Source: JBDLID01 sp039715055
GTDB lineage: Bacteria; Desulfobacterota; Desulfobulbia; Desulfobulbales; Desulfocapsaceae
Reading direction: 5' to 3'
Assembly (NCBI GenBank): GCA_039715055.1
Contig: JBDLID010000017.1
Location: 1-32,482 of the forward strand
Length of the DNA: 32,482 nucleotides
How positions within the stretch are numbered: position 1 is the stretch's first letter; each line of letters begins with the position of its first letter. The translations under genes were made by a program, and so were the position numbers. The notes beneath the pieces were generated by a model, which was given only the letters and a program-made list of their open reading frames with translations, made no database searches and was not told the origin of the DNA. Shown here piece after piece: positions 7,267 to 15,946 of the stretch.

Positions 7267-8157
7267 ATGAAGGAAAGTATTGAACGGGCCAAGACCCTGA
7301 TTGAGTCGCTGCCCTATATGCAGAAGTTTCGCCACAAGACGGTGGTGATCAAGTACGGCGGTCACGCCATGGTCGATGAAAACCTGAAGCGGCAGTTCGC
7401 CCTTGATGTCATCCTCATGAAGCACATCGGTATTAATCCGGTCATCGTTCACGGCGGCGGTCCTCAGATTAATCAACTCCTCGATCGCCTGGAGATCAAG
7501 CCGAGCTATGTCCAGGGTATGCGGGTGACCGACGGTGAGACCATGAGCGTCGTGGAAATGGTTCTGGTTGGCCGGGTAAACAAGGAAATCGTTGGCAATA
7601 TCAACCATTGCGGCGGTCGGGCGGTGGGTCTTTCCGGCCGTGACGGCGATCTCATCCTTGCCGAGAAGATGAAGGTCAGTAAAAAAAATGACCAGCCCGG
7701 GGCGGATATCCTGCCGCCGGAGTTGATCGATCTCGGCCGGGTCGGCCAGGTGACCCGGGTGAATCCGGCAATACTGGAGACCCTGGAGGCCGCTGATTTT
7801 ATCCCGGTGATTGCCCCTGTCGGTGTCGGCGAGGATGGCCAGGCGTTTAATATCAACGCCGATCTTGTCGCCGGAGCGGTGGCTGGAGAGCTCAAGGCGG
7901 CCAAGCTGATTCTGCTCACCGATGTGGAGGGCGTGCAGGACAGGGAGGGCAATCTGATTCGCTCGCTTGAGCGATCTCAGCTTGCAGAGAAGATAGATGA
8001 AGGCACCATCGCCGGGGGAATGATCCCCAAGGTGAACTGTTGTGGAGAGGCCCTTGGCCAAGGTGTCACAAAGACCCATATTATTGACGGCCGGGCGGAA
8101 CATGCCATTCTACTGGAGATGTTCACCAGGGCCGGTATTGGAACGGAGATTGTCTGA
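7267..8157 (+). CDS. argB: Acetylglutamate kinase
   Basis: This 296-residue cytoplasmic enzyme phosphorylates N-acetyl-L-glutamate with ATP, the second step of the acetylated arginine pathway. Diagnostic segments include VIKYGGHAM (K29), the glycine-rich VHGGGPQIN (61-69), the NAG-site NINADL (195-200) and the C-terminal GGMIPKVN (250-257). The N-terminal helix (ALPYMQ-like LIESLPYMQKF, 11-21) is the element that makes the arginine-inhibited hexameric type, so feedback inhibition by arginine is expected. It is the first gene of the arg cluster; its TGA overlaps the argD ATG by one base (TGATG). Confidence 0.97.
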   Translation: MKESIERAKTLIESLPYMQKFRHKTVVIKYGGHAMVDENLKRQFALDVILMKHIGINPVIVHGGGPQINQLLDRLEIKPSYVQGMRVTDGETMSVVEMVLVGRVNKEIVGNINHCGGRAVGLSGRDGDLILAEKMKVSKKNDQPGADILPPELIDLGRVGQVTRVNPAILETLEAADFIPVIAPVGVGEDGQAFNINADLVAGAVAGELKAAKLILLTDVEGVQDREGNLIRSLERSQLAEKIDEGTIAGGMIPKVNCCGEALGQGVTKTHIIDGRAEHAILLEMFTRAGIGTEIV

Positions 8158-9359
8158 TGTCGATGAGTAATGAAGAGATTGCCAGGAGGAGTGACGAGGT
8201 GATTATCGGAACATATGCCAGGTTTCAGGCAGCCATGGTCAAGGGAGAGGGATGTCTGCTCACAGATGCAGACGGCAAACAGTACCTTGACTGTCTGGCA
8301 GGTATTGCCGTCTGCAGTCTGGGGCACTGTCACCCGGAGGTGACGGCGGCCATTGTTGACCAGGCATCAAGGCTGGTCCATACATCCAACCTGTACTATA
8401 CCGAACCGCAGACAGAGCTTGCCGAACTGCTGGTGGCCAACTCCTTTGCGGATCAGGTTTTCATGGCCAACTCCGGAGCCGAGGCCAACGAGGCTGCCAT
8501 TAAGCTTGCCCGTATTTGCAGCGGTCCGGAGCGTTACGGAGTGATCTCCCTTACCGGCTCCTTCCACGGACGGACACTGGCCACGGTTGCAGCCACCGGT
8601 CAGCCGAAGTTCCACGAGGGGTTTGAGCCCATGCCGGATGGTTTTTCCCATGCACCGTTTGGTGAGCTCCATGTTCTGGATGCCATGATCACCAACCAGA
8701 CCTGTGCCGTCCTCTGTGAACCGCTGCAGGGGGAGGGTGGGGTGCGCCCGCTGGACAGAGAATACCTGCAGGGGGTGCGTAAACTCTGCGATCAGCATAA
8801 TCTGCTCCTCATCCTCGATGAGATTCAGACAGGCATGGGCCGAACCGGCACCCTGTTTGCTTATGAGCAGCTCGGTATCGTGCCGGACATCATGACCGTT
8901 GCCAAGGCGTTGGGCAACGGTCTGCCCATCGGCGCCATGATGACGACAAAACAGATCGCCAAAGCGCTGGTTCCCGGCACCCATGGCTCGACATTTGGCG
9001 GTAACCCGGTTGCGGCGGCAGCCGCTGTGGCCACCATGAAGGTGATCCTTGGCGATGGTTTTCTGGCAGCCGTCAAGGACAAGGGCGACTACCTGAACAA
9101 TTGTCTGACAAAACTGGCCGAAAAGTATCCTGCTCTGGCTGAAGGAGCCAGGGGGTTGGGTATGATTCAGGGGCTGGTCCTGACCGGGGCCGGCCAGGAA
9201 AAGGGTGGTGAGATCGTCTCGGAGATGTTTGAAAAAGGATTTCTCATCAACTTTGCCGCCGGTCAGGCGCTGCGTTTTCTGCCCCCGTTTGTCATTGAAA
9301 AGGAACAGATCGACCAGATGATTGCAGCACTCGATGATGTTTTGTCACAGTTTTCCTAG
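8157..9359 (+). CDS. argD: Acetylornithine aminotransferase
   Basis: The 400-residue PLP enzyme of the class III aminotransferases converts N-acetylglutamate semialdehyde to N-acetylornithine using glutamate. In many bacteria it also serves the succinyl-DAP step of lysine synthesis, relevant here because dap genes follow. Visible marks are NSGAEANEAAIKLAR (105-119), SFHGRT (135-140), DEIQTGMGRTG (221-231) and the PLP lysine K250 in TVAKALGNGLPIG. The start overlaps the argB stop by one base; a second in-frame ATG two codons later is an alternative. It ends just before a terminator-like hairpin. Confidence 0.96.
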   Translation: MSMSNEEIARRSDEVIIGTYARFQAAMVKGEGCLLTDADGKQYLDCLAGIAVCSLGHCHPEVTAAIVDQASRLVHTSNLYYTEPQTELAELLVANSFADQVFMANSGAEANEAAIKLARICSGPERYGVISLTGSFHGRTLATVAATGQPKFHEGFEPMPDGFSHAPFGELHVLDAMITNQTCAVLCEPLQGEGGVRPLDREYLQGVRKLCDQHNLLLILDEIQTGMGRTGTLFAYEQLGIVPDIMTVAKALGNGLPIGAMMTTKQIAKALVPGTHGSTFGGNPVAAAAAVATMKVILGDGFLAAVKDKGDYLNNCLTKLAEKYPALAEGARGLGMIQGLVLTGAGQEKGGEIVSEMFEKGFLINFAAGQALRFLPPFVIEKEQIDQMIAALDDVLSQFS

Positions 9360-9363
9360 TCTT

Positions 9364-9398
9364 TGACCGGAAAGCCTTTGCAAAGGGTCATTTTTTTT
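9364..9398 (+). terminator. Rho-independent terminator-like hairpin after argD
   Basis: TGACC (9364-9368) pairs with GGTCA (9386-9390), with an internal CCTTTGCAAAGG self-complementary block, followed directly by eight T residues (9391-9398). The stem is short, so termination may be partial. Confidence 0.5.
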
Positions 9399-9522
9399 GT
9401 AAATATGATTCTTTTCCCCAAAGCGGAGGCGGGCCTGAAATACGTGGGCTTCAGTCTCCCGGACGGCGTTTGGGCCGGGGGTGACAACTGTACAGGAAAT
9501 ACGATGAACTCGTAAAAGGCTT

Positions 9523-9548
9523 CAGGGAATACTTTCCCTGGCTTTTTT
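9523..9548 (+). terminator. Second terminator-like hairpin, 45 nt before argF
   Basis: CAGGGAA (9523-9529), a 4-nt loop and TTCCCTG (9534-9540) form a perfect 7-bp stem followed by GC and six T residues (9543-9548). Its place in the leader of argF makes it either a true terminator isolating argF or an attenuator. A three-codon frame ATG AAC TCG TAA (9503-9514) just before it has no arginine codon, so classical arginine leader-peptide attenuation is not supported. Confidence 0.55.
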
Positions 9549-9592
9549 AGAAAAACATCAAATGAGGTTTCCGTAGATTTAGAGGCAACGTT

Positions 9593-10513
9593 ATGCCGAC
9601 TCATTTGCAATCATTACACGAATTTACCAAAGAAGAGCTGACAAGATTTATCCAGCGCGGGCTGGAGTTGAAAAAAGAGCAGCAGCAGGGGCTTTCCCAT
9701 CAACAACTGGCCGGAAAAAGTGTCGGCCTGATTTTTGAGAAACCCTCTACCCGTACCAGGGTCTCTTTTGAAGCGGCAATGTATCGTCTCGGTGGTCAGG
9801 TCATCTTCCTTTCCGGACGCGACACCCAGCTGGCACGTTCCGAGCCGCTGAAGGACATGGCCCGGGTGATGTCCCGATATGTGGACGGCATGGTGGTCAG
9901 GACATTCGGTCAGGATGTGGTGGAAGAGCTTGCCCGATACTCCACAGTTCCCGTCATCAATGCACTGACAGACCTTCATCATCCCTGCCAGATCCTCAGC
10001 GATATCATGACCATGATCGAGAAAAAGGGTGATATTGAGAAGTTGAAGGTCGCCTGGGTCGGTGACGGCAACAATATGGCCAATTCCCTGATCGAGGCCG
10101 CCGGCCGGATCGGTTTTGAACTGACACTGGCCTGCCCGGAGGGGTACGAGCCCAATGCTGAAATTCTTGCAGCTGCTGAAAAGGGGGCGACCAGGCCGAT
10201 ACGGCTGGTTCGTGATCCCAAACAGGCTGTTGCAGAGGCCGATGTGGTTAACGTTGATGTCTGGGCCTCCATGGGACAGGAGGAGGAACAGGAAGAACGG
10301 CTGGCAATTTTCAGGGACTATCAGGTCAACCGTGATTTAATGGCCCTGGCCCCCAAAGACGCCATTGTCATGCATTGTCTGCCTGCTCATCGTGGGGAGG
10401 AGATCACCGATGATGTCCTGGAGAGTGCTCAGTGCGTAGCCTTTGATCAGGCGGAAAACAAGATGCACATTCACAAGGCAATTCTGGAACTGCTTCTGCT
10501 CGATAAACTTTAA
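9593..10513 (+). CDS. argF: Ornithine carbamoyltransferase
   Basis: The 306-residue enzyme joins carbamoyl phosphate and ornithine to citrulline. Both substrate signatures are intact: STRTR at 52-56 and HPCQ at 130-133 bind carbamoyl phosphate, while DVWASMG (222-228) and HCLP (261-264) form the ornithine side. These distinguish it from aspartate carbamoyltransferase. A GAGG ribosome site lies before the ATG. It is separated from argD by 233 bp with two hairpins but is followed closely (33 nt) by argG, so argF-argG form a unit. Confidence 0.97.
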   Translation: MPTHLQSLHEFTKEELTRFIQRGLELKKEQQQGLSHQQLAGKSVGLIFEKPSTRTRVSFEAAMYRLGGQVIFLSGRDTQLARSEPLKDMARVMSRYVDGMVVRTFGQDVVEELARYSTVPVINALTDLHHPCQILSDIMTMIEKKGDIEKLKVAWVGDGNNMANSLIEAAGRIGFELTLACPEGYEPNAEILAAAEKGATRPIRLVRDPKQAVAEADVVNVDVWASMGQEEEQEERLAIFRDYQVNRDLMALAPKDAIVMHCLPAHRGEEITDDVLESAQCVAFDQAENKMHIHKAILELLLLDKL

Positions 10514-10546
10514 AAACAAAGAACAAATTCTCTATCCGGAGGAACG

Positions 10547-11743
10547 ATGACGGTAAGTAAAATTGTTTTGGCCTACTCCGGCGGCCTGGATACCTCGGTC
10601 ATTCTTACATGGCTGGCCGAGGAGTATGGCTGTCCGGTCATTGCCTATGCAGCCGATGTGGGTCAGACCGAAGACTGGGACGCGGTGCGGGAAAAAGGCA
10701 TGGCAACCGGCGCGGAGAAGGTAATCATCTCCGATCTCAAACAGGAGTTTGTCGAAGACTATATCTTTCCGGCCTTCCGCTGTAATGCCATCTATGAAGG
10801 GTCCTACCTGCTGGGCACCTCGCTTGCACGGCCCATCATCGGTAAAGAGCAGGTGCGCATCGCCCACGCGGAAGGTGCCGATGCGGTGAGCCACGGGGCC
10901 ACCGGCAAGGGCAACGACCAGGTCCGTTTTGAGCTCGCCTACCTGGGGATTGATCCGACGCTTAAGATCATCGCTCCCTGGCGGATCTGGGATCTCAACT
11001 CAAGGACTAAGCTGGAAGAGTTTGCCAGGCAGCACAGTATCCCGGTACCCACCTCCAAGAAGAACCCCTACTCCTCTGATGAGAATATTCTCCACATCAG
11101 CTTTGAGGGCGGTCTTCTGGAAGATCCCTGGAATGAACCCGATGAGGAGATGTACAAGCTGTCGGTTTCGCCGGAAAAGGCACCGGATACGCCTACCTAT
11201 ATCGAAATTGACTTTGAACGGGGTGATCCGGTGGCCATCAACGGCGAGAAAATGGATCCGCTGCCTCTTTTCCGCAAACTCAACGAGTATGGCGGTGCCA
11301 ATGGGATCGGCCGTCTCGATCTTCTGGAAAATCGTTTTGTCGGCATGAAGTCACGCGGTGTCTATGAGACTCCGGGAGGGACGATTCTGCGCGAGGCTCA
11401 TAGAGACCTTGAGACACTCACCATGGATCGTGAGGTGATGCGCATCCGGGACTCGCTGGTGGCCAAGTATGCCGAGCTGGTCTACAACGGTTTCTGGTTT
11501 TCGCCGGAGCGGGAGCTGCTCCAGACCACCATGGATGCCAGTCAGACAACGGTCAACGGAACGGTACGGATGAAACTTTATAAGGGCAACTGCACATCTG
11601 TGGGCAAGAAGTCGGAAAACTCCCTCTACCAGGAGGATTTTGCCACCTTTGAAGAAGACGATGTCTACAACCAGGCCGATGCCACCGGTTTTATCCGTCT
11701 GAACGGACTGCGTCTCCAAATTCAGGCTCTGCAGAAAAAATAG
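10547..11743 (+). CDS. argG: Argininosuccinate synthase
   Basis: This 398-residue enzyme condenses citrulline and aspartate with ATP. The N-type ATP pyrophosphatase loop SGGLDTS is at residues 11-17, and GATGKGNDQVRFE (about 116-128) supplies the conserved citrulline/aspartate-binding loop. Length matches the short (about 400 residue) bacterial class. A strong GGAGG precedes the start. The gene ends before a strong GC hairpin, beyond which argH sits after a 318-bp gap that also holds a long palindrome. Confidence 0.97.
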   Translation: MTVSKIVLAYSGGLDTSVILTWLAEEYGCPVIAYAADVGQTEDWDAVREKGMATGAEKVIISDLKQEFVEDYIFPAFRCNAIYEGSYLLGTSLARPIIGKEQVRIAHAEGADAVSHGATGKGNDQVRFELAYLGIDPTLKIIAPWRIWDLNSRTKLEEFARQHSIPVPTSKKNPYSSDENILHISFEGGLLEDPWNEPDEEMYKLSVSPEKAPDTPTYIEIDFERGDPVAINGEKMDPLPLFRKLNEYGGANGIGRLDLLENRFVGMKSRGVYETPGGTILREAHRDLETLTMDREVMRIRDSLVAKYAELVYNGFWFSPERELLQTTMDASQTTVNGTVRMKLYKGNCTSVGKKSENSLYQEDFATFEEDDVYNQADATGFIRLNGLRLQIQALQKK

Positions 11744-11774
11744 CAGCCGGCCCTGGTCGCATGACCGTACAATT

Positions 11775-11799
11775 CCGCCGCCCTTTTTTCGGGCTGCGG
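11775..11799 (+). terminator. GC-rich hairpin after argG
   Basis: CCGCCGCCC (11775-11783) pairs with GGGCTGCGG (11791-11799) with one mismatch, leaving a TTTTTTC loop. The T run following (11816 on) is 16 nt away, after a second GC-rich stretch (GCGGCTGCGGCC), so the exact termination geometry is uncertain. Confidence 0.5.
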
Positions 11800-11841
11800 G
11801 ATTGCGGCTGCGGCCTTTTTATTTTAAATCGAATGTAATGA

Positions 11842-11982
11842 GGTTACCTTGAAAAATTAGTATTTTTATTCCAAATTGAGGCGTGAGGAGAATTTTGCCA
11901 CAGGTATATAGATGATATTCCGAGGACAAAATTCTAATCGCAACGAAGAGTTGGGATGAAAAGACAATTTTTCAAGGTGGCC
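11842..11982. repeat. Long imperfect palindrome between argG and argH (MITE-like)
   Basis: The 141-bp segment is an imperfect inverted repeat. Its ends, ACCTTGAAAAATT (11846-11858) and AATTTTTCAAGGT (11966-11978), are perfect 13-bp complements, extended outwards by GGTT/GGCC with two wobble pairs. A further perfect 9-bp pair lies inside: AGAATTTTG (11889-11897) with CAAAATTCT (11927-11935). The 30-nt stretches between outer and inner arms also match in the outer half, mostly through T/C wobble changes. It is AT-rich compared with the flanking genes. It encodes no protein I can support. It may be a miniature inverted-repeat element or a structured untranslated RNA ahead of argH. Confidence 0.65.
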
Positions 11983-12061
11983 ATGAGTTGTATTCGGTGT
12001 TTTTGAAGTTGTTGGCTTTGGCTGAATAGATATAAATCTTTAACAATTTGAGTTTTTCTCA

Positions 12062-13465
12062 ATGGCTAATCAGGAACAGAACGGTTCAAAGAAACTCTGG
12101 GGCGGACGATTTGCCGGGACCACAGCAGCTTCGGTGGAAGATTTCACAGCCTCCATTCATTATGACTCACGGCTCTATAAGTACGACATTGCCGGGAGCA
12201 AAGCCCATGCCGGGATGCTCAAGGCCAACGGCCTGCTCAGCGAGGAGGAGCTTGCCGCCATTGTCACCGGGCTGACTGAAATTGGGCAGGAGATCGATGA
12301 GGGGAACTTTGTCTTCCGCAAGGAGCTGGAGGATATTCACATGAATATCGAAAAGGCCCTGGTGGAAAAAATTGGTTCTGCCGGTGCCAAACTGCACAGT
12401 GCAAGAAGCCGAAATGACCAGATTTCGCTCGATATCAGGCTCTATCTCCGTGACCAGTGCGACATCCTGGTTGAGCTCCTTGATGAGACGAGAAAATCCT
12501 TTGTCCACCTGGCCGGAAAGTATCTCGGTGCGTTTATGCCCGGCTACACCCACATGCAGCGTGCCCAGCCGGTACTCATCTCCCATCACATGCTGGCCTA
12601 TTTCGAAATGTTCGGCCGTGACCGGGAGAGGCTTGTTGACTGCCGCAAACGGATCAATGTTATGCCGCTGGGATGTGCTGCCATGGCCGGCTCCGGTCTG
12701 CCCATCGACCGGAATCATGTTGCTGAAGCGCTGGGATTTCCTGAGATTACCGCCAACTCCATGGACACCTCGGGCGACCGCGATTTTGCCCTTGAATTTG
12801 TCAGCTGTTGCACCATGATTCAGCTGCACCTCTCCAGGCTGTCCGAGGAATTGGTCCTCTGGTCCAGTCAGGAGTTTTCTTTTGTCGATATTGATGATAA
12901 GTTCTGTACCGGTTCATCCATTATGCCGCAGAAAAAAAATCCGGATATTCCGGAGCTGATTCGCGGCAAAACGGGACGAGTGGCCGGCAGCCTGATGTCC
13001 CTGATAACGCTCGTCAAGGGCTTGCCGCTCACCTATAATCGGGATCTGCAGGAAGACAAGGAACCCGTTTTTGATGCGGTGGACACGGTTTCGGCATCGC
13101 TTGCAATCACTGCCGAGCTGCTCGCTAATCTCGCGTTTAATACCGAGCGGATGGCTGAGGCCACTGCTACCGGATTTATGACCGCCACAGATCTCGCCGA
13201 CTATCTGGTCCTGAAAAATGTTCCATTTCGGGATGCCCATGGAATTGTCGGCAGGGCTGTGGCACACTGTATTGAGCGGGGATGTGAATTGATCGATCTC
13301 AATTTGGCCGAGATGAGAGAATTCTCACCAGTCATCGACAAGGATGTCTTTGAGGTTCTCACTGTTGAAGGCTCCATTAACAGCCGGATTTCTGATGGAG
13401 GGACTGCCCAGGTCCGGGTGGAAGAAGCCTTGAGAATTGCTGAAAAGAAAATGGGGATACAATGA
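12062..13465 (+). CDS. argH: Argininosuccinate lyase
   Basis: The 467-residue enzyme splits argininosuccinate into arginine and fumarate, the last step of arginine synthesis. The fumarase/aspartase superfamily signature GSSIMPQKKNPD is at 284-295, the catalytic TH pair at 163-164 (GYTHMQRAQP), and the N-terminal KLWGGRF at 11-17 is diagnostic of ArgH. No Shine-Dalgarno is obvious before the ATG, which follows an AT-rich leader. The TGA overlaps the ATG of the FN3 lipoprotein by four bases (ATGA), indicating translational coupling. Confidence 0.97.
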   Translation: MANQEQNGSKKLWGGRFAGTTAASVEDFTASIHYDSRLYKYDIAGSKAHAGMLKANGLLSEEELAAIVTGLTEIGQEIDEGNFVFRKELEDIHMNIEKALVEKIGSAGAKLHSARSRNDQISLDIRLYLRDQCDILVELLDETRKSFVHLAGKYLGAFMPGYTHMQRAQPVLISHHMLAYFEMFGRDRERLVDCRKRINVMPLGCAAMAGSGLPIDRNHVAEALGFPEITANSMDTSGDRDFALEFVSCCTMIQLHLSRLSEELVLWSSQEFSFVDIDDKFCTGSSIMPQKKNPDIPELIRGKTGRVAGSLMSLITLVKGLPLTYNRDLQEDKEPVFDAVDTVSASLAITAELLANLAFNTERMAEATATGFMTATDLADYLVLKNVPFRDAHGIVGRAVAHCIERGCELIDLNLAEMREFSPVIDKDVFEVLTVEGSINSRISDGGTAQVRVEEALRIAEKKMGIQ

Positions 13466-14532
13466 TGCGGAAAGGATACTTGGTAAAATTGAACCGGGCC
13501 ATTCTTGTGGCCGGACTGCTGGTGTCTCTCGTTGCAGTTGGTGGTTGCGGCTATAAGACAAGACCAATGGCGCCGGAGCAGATTGTTCCCGAGGCTGTTG
13601 ATGATCTGAGCTATCGTTTTACCGGTAAGGGGGTAACGCTCACCTGGTCTTTTCCGGTTAAAACCATCAGGGGGACCGATCTGACCGAGATCGCTTCCTT
13701 TGATCTCTTTCGGGCCGAGATCGCAAATGAGGATTACTGCCCCACCTGTCCGATTCCTTTTGCCGAGCCGATCCGGGTAGACGGCGGTTCAGTGGAACAG
13801 GAGGGGTTGCGCAAGGCCGTTTTTGAGGCGAATCTGATCAAGCCTGGCCACCGCTATTTTTATAAGGTTAAGGCAAGAAACAGCTGGTGGGCGGCAAGTA
13901 GTGATTCAAATATCATCTCCTTTGTCTGGCAGGTTCCGGTCAGAGGGTCTGAAAGGGTGACCGTCGATGCCGGTGACCAGGTGATTCGGCTCCGCTGGCA
14001 ACCGGTTTCAAGGCTGGTCAACGGAGAGAAGAGTCAGCTGCCCATTCGTTACAATGTGCTGAGAAGCGGAGACGGCAGCAGTTACGAAGTCATTGCTCAG
14101 GATCTTACGGCCACCGCCTATGACGATCGTGGAGTGGAGAACGGTAAGCCTTATTCTTACAAGGTCCAATCCGTTCAGGTTGTGGAAGACGACAGGGTCG
14201 ATGGTGAGATGAGTAAGGTGGTGACGATCACAGCCATTGACAAGACCCCGCCGGCACCGCCCACCGGAGTAACCGTTGTTGCCACTGCGGCCGGCAATAA
14301 GATTTTCTGGGATAAATCAAAGGAAAAGGATCTCCACGGTTACCGCATCTATCGACGGGATAAGATTGGAGGAAAGGCTAAGCAGATTGGTGATATCAAA
14401 GCGGTTTATACGATTTTTGAAGACGTCAATGTCCCTAAAAAGAGGGGGATTGCCTACTATGTCACTGCCTATGACCGGATGAAGCCGGCTAATGAGAGTG
14501 TGCCGTCGAAAGAAGCCCTTCTCCGTCATTAG
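13462..14532 (+). CDS. Fibronectin type III-repeat lipoprotein between argH and lysA
   Basis: The 356-residue protein is an exported lipoprotein. Its N-terminus has basic residues, a hydrophobic core (AILVAGLLVSLVAV) and a lipobox with lipidated C29 (VGGC). Three FN3-like beta-sandwiches follow at roughly 40-155, 156-255 and 256-350, each ending in a Y-x-V/T-x-A/S strand (FYKVKARN, SYKVQSV, YYVTAYD). The first holds a CPTC pair that could form a disulphide. The mature start CGYKTRPMAPE resembles the CGxKGPLxxP start of LptM/YifL, whose gene sits near dapF in enterobacteria; here too a lysA-dapF pair follows. The function is unknown. The start overlaps argH (ATGA); a second ATG follows immediately. 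Confidence 0.82.
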   Translation: MMRKGYLVKLNRAILVAGLLVSLVAVGGCGYKTRPMAPEQIVPEAVDDLSYRFTGKGVTLTWSFPVKTIRGTDLTEIASFDLFRAEIANEDYCPTCPIPFAEPIRVDGGSVEQEGLRKAVFEANLIKPGHRYFYKVKARNSWWAASSDSNIISFVWQVPVRGSERVTVDAGDQVIRLRWQPVSRLVNGEKSQLPIRYNVLRSGDGSSYEVIAQDLTATAYDDRGVENGKPYSYKVQSVQVVEDDRVDGEMSKVVTITAIDKTPPAPPTGVTVVATAAGNKIFWDKSKEKDLHGYRIYRRDKIGGKAKQIGDIKAVYTIFEDVNVPKKRGIAYYVTAYDRMKPANESVPSKEALLRH

Positions 14533-14678
14533 GGGATAGACGATCCAGCTGTACCTCATATTTGAACGATCAGGCCTGCTCGGATAGACTTTACTATTCC
14601 TCGCAGGTCTGCTTGTCCAAATCTGAACCACATCTGAAGCGTCAGGAGTAGTTTTTTAGTTTTTTGCTGGTTAAAGAA

Positions 14679-15941
14679 ATGAATCATTTTGAATATAAAA
14701 ACAACGAGTTGTTTTGTGAGGATGTTGCTGTCCGTGAAGTTGCGGCCACTGTCGGCACCCCGTTTTACCTCTATTCCCGGGCGACCCTTGAACGGCATTT
14801 TAAGGCCTTTGATAATGGTTTTGAAGGGATGAGTCACCTGACCTGTTTTGCGGTCAAGGCGTGTTCCAATATTGGTATTCTCAATCTTTTCGGCAAACTT
14901 GGCGGCGGTGCCGATATCGTTTCCGGAGGTGAGTTGTTCCGGGCGCTTAAGGCGGGTATTGATGCAAAAAAAATCATCTACTCGGGAGTGGGTAAGACCG
15001 AGGAGGAGATTCGCTACGGCCTTGAGGCCGATATCCTTCAGTTTAATGTCGAGTCTGAACAGGAGCTTACCCGTATTCAGCAGGTGGCCCAGGATATGGG
15101 GGTTGATGCCCCGGTATCGTTTCGGGTTAATCCGGATGTGGACCCCAAGACCCATGCCTATATTTCCACAGGGCTTGCGAAAAACAAGTTCGGTGTTCCC
15201 GTTGATGAAGCCTTTGACCTTTATGTCCGGGCTGCGGAGATGGACAATATTGAGCTAAAGGGAGTGAGCTGCCATATCGGTTCCCAGCTGACCCTGATCT
15301 CGCCGTTTATCGAATCACTGGCCAAGCTGAAAAAATTTATCGAGCGCTTGGCAACAAAGGGGATCAAAATCCACCACTTGGATCTGGGCGGAGGTGTCGG
15401 CATTACCTATGACGACGAGGAGCCGCCTCATCCGCAGGAGTATGCGGCAGCCATCAAGAAGGAACTTGAGGGCCTCGACGTCACCCTCATCCTGGAGCCG
15501 GGCCGGGTTATCACCGGCAACAGTGGTATCCTGGTGACAGAGGTGCAGTACACCAAGTCCAATCGTGGTGGAGAGAGTGAAAAGCGTTTTGTAGTGGTGG
15601 ACGCGGCGATGAATGACCTGACCCGGCCAAGCCTCTACGACGCCTACCATGGAGTTGATCCGGTGGTGGATAAGGGTGCACAGCCTGAAAGGGTCGATAT
15701 TGTCGGTCCGATCTGTGAGACCGGTGATTTCCTGGCAAAAGACAGGGACCTGCCGCGGGTTGAGCAGGGTGACCTGCTGGCGGTACGCAGTGCCGGGGCC
15801 TATGGGTTTACCATGTCTTCCAACTATAATTCACGCCCCCGGGTGGCAGAAGTCCTGGTGGACGACGACCAATTTACCGTCATCCGCAAGCGGGAAAGCC
15901 TGGAATCACTTATCAGCGGCGAAAGTATTCCTCAGTGGTGA
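14679..15941 (+). CDS. lysA: Diaminopimelate decarboxylase
   Basis: This PLP enzyme (420 residues) decarboxylates meso-diaminopimelate to L-lysine. Conserved parts include the PLP lysine K60 (CFAVKA), H199 (SCHIGSQ), the phosphate-binding GGGVGITYD (237-245), EPGRVI (273-278), catalytic C346 (GPICETGD) and AYGFTMSSNYNSRPR (374-388). The frame could begin at a TTG at 14664, but ATG 14679 gives the family-typical start MNHFEYKNNELFCEDV; neither has a strong ribosome site at ideal spacing. It begins 146 nt after the lipoprotein gene and ends just before dapF. Confidence 0.95.
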   Translation: MNHFEYKNNELFCEDVAVREVAATVGTPFYLYSRATLERHFKAFDNGFEGMSHLTCFAVKACSNIGILNLFGKLGGGADIVSGGELFRALKAGIDAKKIIYSGVGKTEEEIRYGLEADILQFNVESEQELTRIQQVAQDMGVDAPVSFRVNPDVDPKTHAYISTGLAKNKFGVPVDEAFDLYVRAAEMDNIELKGVSCHIGSQLTLISPFIESLAKLKKFIERLATKGIKIHHLDLGGGVGITYDDEEPPHPQEYAAAIKKELEGLDVTLILEPGRVITGNSGILVTEVQYTKSNRGGESEKRFVVVDAAMNDLTRPSLYDAYHGVDPVVDKGAQPERVDIVGPICETGDFLAKDRDLPRVEQGDLLAVRSAGAYGFTMSSNYNSRPRVAEVLVDDDQFTVIRKRESLESLISGESIPQW

Positions 15942-15946
15942 TCGGT

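Noticed and set aside
7147..8103. Long minus-strand open frame (318 codons) opposite argB
   Set aside because: It is the antisense shadow of argB, whose product has all kinase motifs; the reverse frame shows no recognisable pattern and no ribosome site.
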